Source: Paenibacillus sp. L3-i20
GTDB lineage: Bacteria; Bacillota; Bacilli; Paenibacillales; Paenibacillaceae
Assembly: GCF_022180385.2 (NCBI RefSeq)
Contig: NZ_BQME02000002.1
Location: forward strand, 124,001-188,000
Direction: 5' to 3'
Length of the DNA stretch: 64,000 bases
Shown: positions 41,892 through 51,792 of the stretch, piece by piece
How the letters are laid out: each line of letters starts with the position of its first letter
Numbering within the stretch: position 1 is the stretch's first letter
The notes under the pieces: generated by a model
Seen by the model: only the letters and a program-made list of their open reading frames with translations
Databases searched by the model: none
Told to the model about the DNA's origin: nothing
Made by a program: the position numbers and the translations under genes

Positions 41892-44246
41892 ATGATGAAT
41901 AAGCGGATTAAATTAAGGACGCTATTGTTTGGAGGGGTAATGACCCTCCTTTTTCTCGTTTTAATTGGAAGAATCTATTATGTTCAAGTAATAGACGGAG
42001 ATAAATATTATAAATTAGCGGCAGATAGATGGTCGACAGTAGAGACAATTGCAGGAAGAAGGGGGACGATCACCGACCGGGACGGTAATGTGCTTGCAAA
42101 GGATACGACTGCTTACAACGTGTCCGTAAACCCTCAAATCATCAATGGTGCTGGGATAGTAGAGGAGGTAGTTGACGGATTAAATGAAATTTTGGACGTG
42201 CCAAAGGATCAGCTTCGCAATATTGTAACGGCCAAAAATGATAAAGGAAAGTTTTACCTGCATCGAGATATTCGCAAGGGCGGCTGGCAAATCGAAAAAG
42301 TGACAGCAGACAAAATAACTGCTTTTAAAGATGAGCTAAAAAAGAAACTCATAGCAAACAAAATAGCAGGGGATACAGGAATCTATCTCCAACCATCACT
42401 TAAACGCTACTATCCTCACAATTACTTAGCTTCTCAAGTCATTGGCTATATAAGCGAAGATAAGAAGTATATGAGTGGTATCGAAGGTTACTTCCATGAA
42501 GAGCTGAATGGCGAGGATGGATACATCCGTTATCAGAAGGATGGCAAACGTGTACAGTTATCTAACGGCGAAGTAGAATACAAAAAAGAAGAGCATGGCA
42601 ATGACGTTATGCTGACTATCGACAGCGATATTCAACATTATGTTGAAGAAGCGCTGAGAGACATCGTTACGAAGTATAATCCAAAAAGTGCGACTGCGAT
42701 CGCAGCAGATCCTAATACGATGGAAATTTTGGCGATGGCGAATATGCCGGAGTTTAACCCGAATGAGTATGGGAAATATGACTATGCCAATTTCTATAAT
42801 CATGCAGTAGCCTCGTTGTATGAGCCGGGTTCAACGTTCAAAATCGCTACATTGGCAGCGGCTGTTGAGGAAGGGCTCTTTAAGCCTGATGAAAAGTATC
42901 AATCAGGAAGCTACAAAATTCCTGGCGATCCAAAAACAATTCGCGACCATAATAGGGTTGGTTGGGGTCAAATCGATTTCTTGGAAGGTTTGATACGTTC
43001 TAGTAACGTTGCATTCGTAAAGCTCGGCTTCGAACGTCTTGGGGCAGACAAGCTTCGAGATTATTTTACCCGCTTTGGCTTCGGGCAGAAAACGGGCATT
43101 GAGCTGGGCAACGAATCAACAGGTTCAATAAACTTCCGCTATAACAGTGAAGTTGCTACAGCTTCATTTGGTCAAGGTGTTGCCGTTACAGCGATTCAGC
43201 AGGTAGCTGCAGTAGCTGCGGTAGCTAATGGTGGGAAGTTGCTAGAACCTCATATTGTAAAAAGCTATACAGACCCGCAAAGCAATGAAACAACAGTTAC
43301 TGAGCCAAAGGTTGTTCGCCAAGTTATTTCCGAAGAGACATCTCGTCTAGTTGGCAATTATTTGGAGCAAGTTGTATCTAATCAAGAGTATGGTACTGGT
43401 AGAAACGCATATATCGAAGGATATCGTATAGCAGGTAAAACGGGTACAGCCCAAAAGGTTATTAACGGTGAATATTCCAAAACAAAGTTTATGGTATCTT
43501 TTATTGGTTATGCTCCTGTAGAAAATCCGAAAATTGTATTGTATATTGCTGTCGATGAGCCAAACGACCAGTATGCGGGTGGCGGTAAAGTAGCAGCCCC
43601 GGCTTTCCGAGAAATTGTACTCAAGAGCTTGCGTAAAATGGGCGTGTCTCCTAATCTTGGACCAAACGTTGATCCTAAGACGAAGGAAGCTAAAGTTATC
43701 GTTCCAAAGTTAGTGGACCTAAAGGTAGCGCAAGCAAAAGCAGAATTAAATGCCAAAGCGATGACTTTTGAAATCGTTGGCGACGGAGGTAAAGTGCTGC
43801 AGCAAATTCCTGCTGCCGACTCTATCATTCACCCGACCCAGCGGGTATATCTCATAACAGAGCAAAGAGATAAGTTAGCTGTACCAGATTTAACAGGTGT
43901 ATCTCTTCGAGATGCGATAGAGCTGACTTCATTGATTGGCGCTAAGCTTATTCCGGAGGGAAGCGGATATGTTATTTCTCAAAAGGTTGAGGAAGTTGGT
44001 AACGAACGAATCGTTCGAGTAAAGCTTTCACCACCTTTTGGATCTGAGGAATATGTAGAGCCGCCACCAGAAGAAGAAGCTGCTGGCGCAGAGGACAGCG
44101 GCGGAGAAAGTACTGGCGAAGAAAATGGTGGCACAGAAAGTACTGCTGCTGGTGATGGGAATGCAGAACAGCAGCAAGACGGTACTGATGGTGCTCAAGG
44201 TACTACAGAAATCGATCCTGGAATAAACCATAGCGGTGAGAATTAG
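41892..44246 (+). CDS. pbpB: Septal transpeptidase PBP2B (FtsI-like)
   Basis: A 784-residue class B penicillin-binding protein that cross-links septal peptidoglycan. Membrane anchor near residue 12-30; dimerisation/pedestal region with RRGTITDRDGNVLAKD; transpeptidase domain with active Ser in GSTFK (about 312), SSN, and KTGTAQ (about 516). Two PASTA domains follow (VPKLVDLKVAQAKAEL about 608, VPDLTGVSLRDAIEL about 672). The last 65 residues form an acidic Glu/Gly/Ala/Thr-rich tail, longer than in B. subtilis PBP2B. The second ATG at 41895 has a slightly better distance from AAGGTGG. Confidence 0.95.
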   Translation: MMNKRIKLRTLLFGGVMTLLFLVLIGRIYYVQVIDGDKYYKLAADRWSTVETIAGRRGTITDRDGNVLAKDTTAYNVSVNPQIINGAGIVEEVVDGLNEILDVPKDQLRNIVTAKNDKGKFYLHRDIRKGGWQIEKVTADKITAFKDELKKKLIANKIAGDTGIYLQPSLKRYYPHNYLASQVIGYISEDKKYMSGIEGYFHEELNGEDGYIRYQKDGKRVQLSNGEVEYKKEEHGNDVMLTIDSDIQHYVEEALRDIVTKYNPKSATAIAADPNTMEILAMANMPEFNPNEYGKYDYANFYNHAVASLYEPGSTFKIATLAAAVEEGLFKPDEKYQSGSYKIPGDPKTIRDHNRVGWGQIDFLEGLIRSSNVAFVKLGFERLGADKLRDYFTRFGFGQKTGIELGNESTGSINFRYNSEVATASFGQGVAVTAIQQVAAVAAVANGGKLLEPHIVKSYTDPQSNETTVTEPKVVRQVISEETSRLVGNYLEQVVSNQEYGTGRNAYIEGYRIAGKTGTAQKVINGEYSKTKFMVSFIGYAPVENPKIVLYIAVDEPNDQYAGGGKVAAPAFREIVLKSLRKMGVSPNLGPNVDPKTKEAKVIVPKLVDLKVAQAKAELNAKAMTFEIVGDGGKVLQQIPAADSIIHPTQRVYLITEQRDKLAVPDLTGVSLRDAIELTSLIGAKLIPEGSGYVISQKVEEVGNERIVRVKLSPPFGSEEYVEPPPEEEAAGAEDSGGESTGEENGGTESTAAGDGNAEQQQDGTDGAQGTTEIDPGINHSGEN

Positions 44247-44301
44247 CTTTGTGTTGATATAGCTTGTTCTATCCCCCACTTGTCCCGAATAGGCTGGGAA
44301 T

Positions 44302-44319
44302 GAGCGTTAGCGTACGCTC
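44302..44319 (+). other. Hairpin between pbpB and spoVD
   Basis: GAGCGT (44302-44307) and ACGCTC (44314-44319) form a short stem in the 106-base gap. There is no T-run, so it is not a typical terminator. I could not find a clear SigE promoter here, although spoVD is SigE-controlled in Bacillus. Confidence 0.4.
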
Positions 44320-44352
44320 CTTGCGTAGCACTAGGGCAGAGGGGGCCATGGG

Positions 44353-46293
44353 ATGAAGGTTTCGAATGTAACAGTTAGGCGACGTCTATTCATCGTATTG
44401 ATTTTGGCAGGCGTAGCTTTTATAGCGCTATGTATTCGGCTGGGTTATGTTCAGTTATGGAAGGGTGCGGAGCTCGCAGAAAAGGCCGAAAACTCTTGGA
44501 GGCGGGATATTCCTTACGTTGCTAAGCGTGGTGAGATATGGGACCGTAATGGAGTTCAATTGGCGTACAATGTGAGCTCACCAACCGTATGGGCAATACC
44601 GGTTCAAATTAAAGATCGCGAAGGATCTGCTGCCAAACTTGCAAAGTTGCTCGATATGTCAGAGGAAACGATTCTAAGTAAGCTCAAAACGAAAAAAATG
44701 ATCGTTCAGCTTGGTCCCGGCGGTAGAAAGATTACACGAGAAAAAGCTGAAGAAATTCAAGGGCTTAATCTACCCGGAATAGTCATTGCGGAAGACAATA
44801 AGAGGCATTACCCTTATGGCAGTTTAGCTGCACATTTGCTTGGTTTTACTGGTATAGATAATCAAGGGTTAACCGGTGTTGAGGCGAAATATAATGAGAT
44901 GCTTACCGGTATTAAAGGCAACGTATCTTTTTTATCAGATGCTGCGGGTCGTCAAATGCCGAACTCATCTGACACCTACGTTTCGCCGAAGGAAGGCTTG
45001 ACCCTCCAGTTGACGTTGGACCAAGGGGTACAGACTATTATGGAGCGAGAGCTGGATCAGGCTATGACTTCCTTGCAAGCAGACAGTATCATTGCTATTG
45101 CGATGGATCCTAGGAGCGGTGCGATACTAGGTATGGCAAGTCGTCCAACATACGAGCCGGACAAATATAGAGAAGTACCTTCTGAAGTTTATAATCGTAA
45201 TTTACCGATTTGGATGACATACGAGCCAGGATCAACGTTCAAGATCATTACACTGGCTGCAGCACTTGAAGAGAACAAGGTTGATTTAAAGAACGAGCGA
45301 TTTTTTGATCCGGGAGCTATTGAAGTAGCGGGAGCGCGACTGCGTTGTTGGAAAAAAGGAGGCCACGGCAGCCAAACCTTTTTGGAAGTTGTTGAAAATT
45401 CTTGCAATCCAGGCTTCGTTACATTAGGCAGTCGACTAGGTAAAGAAACGTTGTTTAAGTATATTAAAAACTTTGGCTTCGGTAGGAAGACTGGTATTGA
45501 TATCGGAGGCGAAGAAAACGGCATCCTATTCAAATTAAGTCAAGTAGGTCCAGTAGAATTAGCTACGACCGCATTCGGCCAAGGCGTTTCAGTTACACCT
45601 ATTCAGCAAATAACAGCCGTTTCAGCAGCTATTAATGGGGGTACTCTTTATAAGCCTCATGTTGCCAAAGCGTTGATTAACCGAGAAACCGGTGAAACGG
45701 TACAAACGATTGAGCCAGAAGTTGTACGGACTGTTATTTCTGAAGAGACATCTAAAGAAGTGCGTGAAGCACTTGAAAGTGTTGTTGCAAAAGGAACAGG
45801 GCGCAATGCTTTCATAGACGGTTATCGAGTCGGCGGCAAGACAGGGACTGCTCAGAAGGTTATTAACGGTCGTTATTCCCCGAATGAGCATATTGTCTCG
45901 TTTATCGGATTTGCACCAGCTGATGATCCTCAAATTGTTATTTATGTTGCAGTAGACAATCCTCAAGGGATTCAATTTGGAGGTGTAGTTGCCGCTCCAA
46001 TTGTACGCAATATTATGGAAGATGCTTTAACTGTACTAGAAGTACCTGCACGTGAGAAGCAGATTGACCGTGTTTATAAATATGGAGATACTCCGATTGT
46101 TGAGGTTCCCAATATTATTGGGAAGAGTGTTTCTGAACTTTATGAGGATCTTAATATGAATTTTAATTTGTCCTCAGCTGGTTCTGGCCAATATGTAATC
46201 CGTCAGGCGCCTGCAGCAGGTACTCGAGTTGATCGAGGCTCGACAATCCGAATATACCTCGGAGATGAAGAGGATGTATCCCACTCCCACTAA
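44353..46293 (+). CDS. spoVD: Sporulation-specific class B PBP SpoVD
   Basis: A 646-residue transpeptidase needed for spore-cortex peptidoglycan. Anchor helix (LFIVLILAGVAFIALCI), RGEIWDRNGVQLAYN, active Ser in GSTFK (about 296), SCN motif in VVENSCNPG, KTGTAQ (about 496), and a single C-terminal PASTA domain (VPNIIGKSVSELYEDL). The SCN motif with Cys, and a single PASTA domain, distinguish it from the neighbouring PBP2B, as in B. subtilis. It works with SpoVE, encoded 5.5 kb downstream. Confidence 0.95.
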   Translation: MKVSNVTVRRRLFIVLILAGVAFIALCIRLGYVQLWKGAELAEKAENSWRRDIPYVAKRGEIWDRNGVQLAYNVSSPTVWAIPVQIKDREGSAAKLAKLLDMSEETILSKLKTKKMIVQLGPGGRKITREKAEEIQGLNLPGIVIAEDNKRHYPYGSLAAHLLGFTGIDNQGLTGVEAKYNEMLTGIKGNVSFLSDAAGRQMPNSSDTYVSPKEGLTLQLTLDQGVQTIMERELDQAMTSLQADSIIAIAMDPRSGAILGMASRPTYEPDKYREVPSEVYNRNLPIWMTYEPGSTFKIITLAAALEENKVDLKNERFFDPGAIEVAGARLRCWKKGGHGSQTFLEVVENSCNPGFVTLGSRLGKETLFKYIKNFGFGRKTGIDIGGEENGILFKLSQVGPVELATTAFGQGVSVTPIQQITAVSAAINGGTLYKPHVAKALINRETGETVQTIEPEVVRTVISEETSKEVREALESVVAKGTGRNAFIDGYRVGGKTGTAQKVINGRYSPNEHIVSFIGFAPADDPQIVIYVAVDNPQGIQFGGVVAAPIVRNIMEDALTVLEVPAREKQIDRVYKYGDTPIVEVPNIIGKSVSELYEDLNMNFNLSSAGSGQYVIRQAPAAGTRVDRGSTIRIYLGDEEDVSHSH

Positions 46294-46307
46294 CTTTACT
46301 AGCATTA

Positions 46308-46335
46308 ACGCGATTGCTCTGGGCGGCATATAGTA
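46308..46335 (+). promoter_or_regulatory. Candidate SigK-like promoter before murE
   Basis: AC (46308-46309), a 17-base spacer, then CATATAGTA (46327-46335), which fits CATAnnnTA. The same arrangement is found before murB. It also matches 7 of 8 bases of the SigE -10 but lacks a SigE -35. Confidence 0.35.
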
Positions 46336-46369
46336 TCCCGTTAGAGTTATCGAGGGAGGCTAGAGTGGG

Positions 46370-47857
46370 ATGCGTCTAAACGATCTTACGGAATTAATTA
46401 TTACTGCGCGTCTAGTTGGGGATGGAAAAACCGTTTTTACAGGTATAGAGAATGACTCTCGATTTGTAAAGTCAGGACAATTATTTTTGTGCGTATCAGG
46501 ATTGACGGTTGATGGTCATGCTTATGCCGGAGAAGCAGTTCGAAGAGGTGCTGTAGCTGTCGTTACTGAGAAGAGGCTGGAACTGAATGTTCCGCAACTA
46601 ATTGTCTCAGACAGCAGATTAGCTACAGCTGTTATTGCAGCTTATGTGTATGCTTATCCTAGTGAGAGGGTAAGACTTATCGGTGTAACAGGTACGAATG
46701 GAAAGACGACGACGACCTACTTAATCGAAAAAATATTGAATGATCAACATTTGGCAACTGGGGTCATCGGTACGATTGAATGGCGCTACGCCGATAAGTC
46801 TTACCCTATGAAAGGAACGACACCAGATGCGAATGAGTTGCAGCGACAACTCGGTGTGATGCGAGATTCGGGCATACAATATTGCGCAATGGAAGTATCG
46901 TCCCATGCACTAGAGCAGGGCAGAGTAAAGGGTTGTCGTTTTCGAACGGCAATTTTCACCAATTTAACACAGGATCATCTCGATTATCACGGTACGATGG
47001 AACAATATGCGGATGCTAAGGGGTTATTTTTCTCCAGACTTGGCAATGCTTACTCGCAATCAAACAATGAACGTTCATATGCCGTTCTGAATGCAGATGA
47101 TCCGGTATCAAGTCGATTCAGAATGCTTACTTCAGCAGAAGTGGTTACATTCGGAGTAGAAAATGCGGCCGATGTTCGTGCTTCACAAATTCGGATTTCT
47201 CCACAAGGGACCTCTTTTCAAGTGAGCACCTTCCGCGGAGATACGAATATGAACCTAAAGCTTGCAGGAAAATTTAATGTTTATAATGCACTAGCGGCTA
47301 TTGCTGCGGCGCTTATCGAAGGCATTGAGCTATCCGATATACGAAGATCGCTAGAATCGATCCCTGGAGTGCCTGGTCGAGTGGAAAATGTATCTGAAGG
47401 GCAAGATTACGCAGTAATTGTAGACTATGCTCATACGCCTGACGGGTTGGAAAATGTATTAAGAGCCGTTAAGGAAATGACAGAAAAGCGAATTATTTGT
47501 GTTTTTGGTTGCGGCGGTGATCGAGATCGTACAAAACGGCCTATTATGGGACGAATCGCAGCAGAAGCTGCGAACTATATTATTGTGACCTCTGATAACC
47601 CGAGAACAGAGGATGCTGAAGGGATCATTTTGGACATTGAGGCGGGGTTAAAAGAGGCAAAAGTTGACCCCGAACGATATGCACTCATTCCCGATCGAAA
47701 GGCAGCTATTCAAAAAGCGGTTGAAATGGCAAGCCAAGGCGATGTAGTATTGATTGCGGGGAAAGGTCATGAAACCTACCAGCTAATCGGAGGAGAAGTT
47801 TATCCTTTCGATGATCGAATAGTAGCAAAAGAAGCGATAAGGGGATTATTACAGTGA
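46370..47857 (+). CDS. murE: UDP-MurNAc-tripeptide synthetase MurE (meso-DAP type)
   Basis: A 495-residue ATP-dependent ligase adding the third residue of the stem peptide. Motifs: IENDSRFVKSGQLFLCVSG, ATP loop GVTGTNGKTTTTYLIE (about 109-124), TTPDANELQRQL, EVSSHALEQGRV, NLTQDHLDYHG, and VDYAHTPDGLENVL. The DNPR sequence in TSDNPRTEDAE is the known determinant for meso-diaminopimelate, not lysine. The stop overlaps the GTG start of murF. GGGAGG upstream. Confidence 0.96.
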   Translation: MRLNDLTELIITARLVGDGKTVFTGIENDSRFVKSGQLFLCVSGLTVDGHAYAGEAVRRGAVAVVTEKRLELNVPQLIVSDSRLATAVIAAYVYAYPSERVRLIGVTGTNGKTTTTYLIEKILNDQHLATGVIGTIEWRYADKSYPMKGTTPDANELQRQLGVMRDSGIQYCAMEVSSHALEQGRVKGCRFRTAIFTNLTQDHLDYHGTMEQYADAKGLFFSRLGNAYSQSNNERSYAVLNADDPVSSRFRMLTSAEVVTFGVENAADVRASQIRISPQGTSFQVSTFRGDTNMNLKLAGKFNVYNALAAIAAALIEGIELSDIRRSLESIPGVPGRVENVSEGQDYAVIVDYAHTPDGLENVLRAVKEMTEKRIICVFGCGGDRDRTKRPIMGRIAAEAANYIIVTSDNPRTEDAEGIILDIEAGLKEAKVDPERYALIPDRKAAIQKAVEMASQGDVVLIAGKGHETYQLIGGEVYPFDDRIVAKEAIRGLLQ

Positions 47858-49269
47858 TTAAACGTTCAGTAAGTCAAATAGCAGCCATGTGCGGCGCAAA
47901 ATTAAAAGGAGGCCATCCAGAACAAATATTGTGCGGTGTTACAACCGACTCGAGAAGTTCTGGTGGTGGAGATTTGTTCGTACCTCTCGTTGGCGAAAGG
48001 TTCGATGGTCACGACTTTGCAGAGCAAGCAGCTGCTAGCGGTGCCAAAGCGATGTTATGGCAGAAGGATAAAGAAATTCCGTCTACCTTAACTGATGTCT
48101 CATTTCTGCTAGTGAGAGATACGCTTGTTGCACTTCAACGACTAGCCTCCACCTACCGGAGTGAGCTGATGGTTCGAGTTGTCGGCATAACAGGAAGCAA
48201 TGGAAAAACGACAACAAAGGATATGGCTGCTGCATTGCTCAGTACGCAATATCGTGTACTAAAGACAGAAGGCAATTTAAATAATCATATTGGGTTGCCC
48301 CTCACTCTATTAAAGATGGATGAGGAGACGGAAGTAGCGGTCATTGAAATGGGAATGAGCGGATTTGGAGAAATTGAAGAGTTAACAAAAATTGCTCAAC
48401 CTGATGCGGCAATCATTACGAATGTTGGAGACGCCCACCTGTTGCAGCTAGGTTCAAGAGCGGGCATAGCAAAGGCTAAGCTTGAAATAGTTTCTGGACT
48501 TGGGGAAAATGGAATACTGCTTTATAACGGTGATGAGCCATTGCTCGCAGAAGGTCTACAGTCATTGGAAATTCCAGATACGACGACACTGCGAACATTT
48601 GGATTGCAACTTGAAAATGAATGGTCAGCAAACAATATATCACTTGAACCATTTGGGAGTAAGTTCATAGCTCTTTATAAAGAAGTTCCTAGCGGACTTG
48701 GTGAAGTTCATATTCCAACGCCAGGTCGTCATAATATAAGCAATGCGCTTGCAGCGATAGCTGTAGCTAGATACTTCGGTGTTGGGCCTTCCAACATAGC
48801 AAGAGGATTTAGCGAACTTAAATTGACTGGCATGAGAATTGAACCATCTCGTGCTTTCAACCAAGCTATTATACTTAATGATGCATACAATGCGAACCCA
48901 ACAGCTACGCGCGCAGCCATTGATCTGGTTGCAGGTCTTGAAGGATTTGGACGCAGATGGATCGTGCTTGGAGATATGCTTGAGCTTGGTCCGGAAGAAG
49001 AGCAGCTTCATCGTGGAATTGGCGAATATATTACAAAAGACAAGGCAGAAGCGGTACTTACTTTTGGGCCATTGTCACATCATACAGCGGATGGTGCGAG
49101 ATTGAGTTTTGGAAAAGCAGGTCATGAAGAGCTGATTCGCCATTTTGACGATAAAGATTCGCTGGCAGAATGGTTGAAAGAGCGACTGCAACCGGAAGAT
49201 ATTGTACTGGTGAAGGGCTCCCGTGGCATGCGCATGGAGCAGGTTGTCCAAGCTTTGGAGAAGGGGTGA
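47854..49269 (+). CDS. murF: UDP-MurNAc-pentapeptide synthetase MurF
   Basis: A 471-residue ligase adding D-Ala-D-Ala to UDP-MurNAc-tripeptide. Motifs: [27 protein letters not shown] loop [14 protein letters not shown] (about 112-125), [29 protein letters not shown], and [17 protein letters not shown]. It overlaps murE by 4 bases and is followed after 4 bases by mraY. murF lies in the cluster here, whereas in B. subtilis it is elsewhere. Confidence 0.96.
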   Translation: MIKRSVSQIAAMCGAKLKGGHPEQILCGVTTDSRSSGGGDLFVPLVGERFDGHDFAEQAAASGAKAMLWQKDKEIPSTLTDVSFLLVRDTLVALQRLASTYRSELMVRVVGITGSNGKTTTKDMAAALLSTQYRVLKTEGNLNNHIGLPLTLLKMDEETEVAVIEMGMSGFGEIEELTKIAQPDAAIITNVGDAHLLQLGSRAGIAKAKLEIVSGLGENGILLYNGDEPLLAEGLQSLEIPDTTTLRTFGLQLENEWSANNISLEPFGSKFIALYKEVPSGLGEVHIPTPGRHNISNALAAIAVARYFGVGPSNIARGFSELKLTGMRIEPSRAFNQAIILNDAYNANPTATRAAIDLVAGLEGFGRRWIVLGDMLELGPEEEQLHRGIGEYITKDKAEAVLTFGPLSHHTADGARLSFGKAGHEELIRHFDDKDSLAEWLKERLQPEDIVLVKGSRGMRMEQVVQALEKG

Positions 49270-49273
49270 GGAA

Positions 49274-50230
49274 ATGGACATGATGGTCATATTATTTTCA
49301 ATTGGTACTTCTTTTCTGTTAGCTGCGCTGCTCGGACCATTATTCATTCCTTTACTTCGTCGTCTGAAGTTCGGTCAGCAGATTCGTACTGAAGGGCCTC
49401 AAAGCCATTTGAAGAAAAGTGGTACACCGACAATGGGCGGAATTATTATTATGATCGCCATGATGATAGCCTTTATAAGATTCTCCGACAAAACAGGAGA
49501 GTTTTGGGTGCTTCTTACTGCATCGCTCGGTTTTGGTTTGGTAGGTTTTCTCGATGATTATATCAAAATTGTATTTAAAAGATCGCTTGGGTTAACGGCT
49601 AAGCAAAAACTATTCGGTCAACTTCTATTTTCTATTATCGTGTGTGCATTATTATATAATATGAATCATAGTACAGAAATTGTAGTTCCAGGTACGAGCT
49701 TTGGCTTTGATCTTGGATGGTTTTATTATCCACTGGTCGTTATTATTATGTTCGCAGCTAGCAATTCTGTTAATTTCACCGATGGATTGGATGGTCTTCT
49801 TGCTGGTACAAGTGCCATTGCATTCGGTGCGTTTACGATCGTTGCACTACAAACATTTTCGCATGAATCAGCCATATTTTCGGCTGCAATGGTTGGTGCG
49901 GTGTTAGGTTTTCTTATCTATAATGCTCATCCAGCCAAAGTGTTTATGGGTGATATGGGATCGCTTGGTATTGGTGGAGGAATTGCGGCAGTAGCGATTT
50001 TAACGAAAACAGAACTATTGCTTATCATTATCGGTGGCGTATTTGTTATCGAGATGTTGTCGGTTATTTTGCAAGTAGCGTCCTTTAAGCTTAGAGGTAA
50101 GCGTATTTTCAAGATGAGTCCGATTCACCATCATTTTGAACTAGTTGGTTGGTCAGAGTGGAAGGTTGTTACTGTCTTTTGGTCAGTTGGACTTCTTCTT
50201 GCTGCGCTAGGTTTATTATTTGTCATATAA
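49274..50230 (+). CDS. mraY: Phospho-MurNAc-pentapeptide translocase MraY
   Basis: A 318-residue ten-helix membrane enzyme transferring phospho-MurNAc-pentapeptide to undecaprenyl phosphate to give lipid I. Motifs: [25 protein letters not shown] with the Asp pair, [23 protein letters not shown], and the HHHFE-containing [13 protein letters not shown]. The ATG at 49274 follows AGAAGGGGTGAGG; the longer frame overlaps murF. Confidence 0.97.
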   Translation: MDMMVILFSIGTSFLLAALLGPLFIPLLRRLKFGQQIRTEGPQSHLKKSGTPTMGGIIIMIAMMIAFIRFSDKTGEFWVLLTASLGFGLVGFLDDYIKIVFKRSLGLTAKQKLFGQLLFSIIVCALLYNMNHSTEIVVPGTSFGFDLGWFYYPLVVIIMFAASNSVNFTDGLDGLLAGTSAIAFGAFTIVALQTFSHESAIFSAAMVGAVLGFLIYNAHPAKVFMGDMGSLGIGGGIAAVAILTKTELLLIIIGGVFVIEMLSVILQVASFKLRGKRIFKMSPIHHHFELVGWSEWKVVTVFWSVGLLLAALGLLFVI

Positions 50231-50248
50231 ATATATACTCACATTAGG

Positions 50249-50271
50249 GCGGTTCTCGCTAAGAGAGCCGC
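50249..50271 (+). other. Intercistronic hairpin before murD
   Basis: GCGGTTCTC (50249-50257) and GAGAGCCGC (50263-50271), one G-T pair, with a 5-nt loop and no T-run. A pause, attenuation or processing element is possible. Confidence 0.5.
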
Positions 50272-50300
50272 TTCATGTATCCATAGAAAGGGATGTCGTT

Positions 50301-51746
50301 ATGAATCATCCATCAACCTACAAAAATAAGCGTGTCGTCGTTCTTGGGCTTGCGAGAAGCGGCGTAAGTGTAGCTAAGCTGTTTCATAAGCTTGGTGCTA
50401 ATGTTATCGTTAATGACAAAAAAGATCGTGAATCATGTCCCGAAGCGGAAGAATTGACTGCTTTGGGCATTTCTGTGCTATGCGGTTACCATCCGGAAGA
50501 TCTGATTAATGACGAAACTGTTTTATTAGTCAAAAATCCGGGTATTCCGTATACAGCACCCCCTGTTCAGCAGGCGTTAGACAAGGGAGTAGAAATTGTT
50601 ACAGAGGTGGAAGCGGCATACTGGCTTTCTCCTACTCCTATCATTGGAATTACTGGCTCGAATGGAAAGACCACAACAACTACACTTATTGGAAAGCTGC
50701 TCGAAGCATCCGGTATGAAACCGATCGTTGCGGGCAATATTGGTCTGCCGCTTAGTGACGCTGTATATGATGTTGATAAAGATGGATGGATCGTTGCTGA
50801 ACTTAGCAGCTTTCAATTGAAAGGAACTACTGCTTTCCGTCCGCATATTGCTCTATTGCTTAATCTTGCAGAAACACATCTTGATTACCATGGCGGAATG
50901 GAAGATTACGTAGCGTCAAAAGTGAAGCTGTTCGCTAATCAAACAAGTGAAGATACTGCGGTGCTCAATTGGGATGATCCAGTATGCCGCTTACTATCCC
51001 CGAAGCTAAAGGCGAAGCAGCTGCCATTTTCACTTTATGAGAGAATTGAGGCAGGCGTTTATATCGAGCCGCCATATATTCGTGAACAAGCAGATGAGAA
51101 GGCTTCTGACGTAGTTGCTCGTCGCTCTATCGTTTATCGCAGTGCGAATAATGATGGCGGAGACGAGATCACTATTATGGCAGTTGATAATCTAGGCATA
51201 CCAGGACGTCATAACGCAGCTAACGCGCTTGCGGCTATAGCGGCTTGTATAGCGGCGGGAGCTTCACCTGAGGGCCTTGTCAAGCCGCTGGAGCTGTTTA
51301 AAGGTGTTGAACATCGCCTTGAATATGTGTGCGAACGAGAGGGCGTTCACTATTATAACGATTCTAAAGCAACGAACGCTACAGCATCTACGATGTCGAT
51401 CCGATCATTGAAGGGTCCAATTGTGCTTGTAGCAGGAGGATTAGATCGAGGTTCTGATTATATGGAGCTGCTTCCTGTGTTCCGTGAGCTTAAGGCGCTT
51501 GTCACTCTTGGCGAAACGAAAGATAAGCTAGCACATGTTGCGGAGCTGGCAGGTTTATCAAAGGTGCAAGTAGTGAACGCTGAGAAGGACGCCGAGAGCA
51601 CCCTTCAGCAAGCAGTCAAGCAAGCTGCCGCAATTGCAGAGCCTGGAGACATCGTATTGCTGTCACCTGCATGTGCAAGTTGGGATATGTTTGCATCTTA
51701 CGAGCAAAGAGGGAGCATTTTTAAACAATCGGCGCATACCTTGTAA
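50301..51746 (+). CDS. murD: UDP-MurNAc-L-Ala:D-Glu ligase MurD
   Basis: A 481-residue ligase adding D-glutamate to UDP-MurNAc-L-Ala. Motifs: VVVLGLARSGVSVAKL, LVKNPGIPYTAPPV, ATP loop [14 protein letters not shown] (about 119-132), ELSSFQLKGT, NLAETHLDYHGG, HRLEYVCEREGVHYYNDSKATN, and LLSPACASWDMFASYEQRG. The ATG at 50301 is preceded by GAAAGGG and gives the normal family length; the earlier frame start at 50220 overlaps mraY. Confidence 0.96.
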   Translation: MNHPSTYKNKRVVVLGLARSGVSVAKLFHKLGANVIVNDKKDRESCPEAEELTALGISVLCGYHPEDLINDETVLLVKNPGIPYTAPPVQQALDKGVEIVTEVEAAYWLSPTPIIGITGSNGKTTTTTLIGKLLEASGMKPIVAGNIGLPLSDAVYDVDKDGWIVAELSSFQLKGTTAFRPHIALLLNLAETHLDYHGGMEDYVASKVKLFANQTSEDTAVLNWDDPVCRLLSPKLKAKQLPFSLYERIEAGVYIEPPYIREQADEKASDVVARRSIVYRSANNDGGDEITIMAVDNLGIPGRHNAANALAAIAACIAAGASPEGLVKPLELFKGVEHRLEYVCEREGVHYYNDSKATNATASTMSIRSLKGPIVLVAGGLDRGSDYMELLPVFRELKALVTLGETKDKLAHVAELAGLSKVQVVNAEKDAESTLQQAVKQAAAIAEPGDIVLLSPACASWDMFASYEQRGSIFKQSAHTL

Positions 51747-51769
51747 GTAGGGGGCCTGTCCCTACTTAC
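51743..51769 (+). other. Perfect hairpin over the murD stop codon
   Basis: GTAAGTAGGG (51743-51752) and CCCTACTTAC (51760-51769) form a 10-bp stem with a 7-nt loop that covers the TAA of murD. No T-run follows. It may mark a processing or partial termination point before spoVE. Confidence 0.55.
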
Positions 51770-51792
51770 CCATACTAAGAGGTGTGTTTGCT

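Noticed and set aside
44247..44352. SigE promoter before spoVD.
   Set aside because: Expected from B. subtilis, but I found no convincing -35/-10 pair in the 106-base gap.
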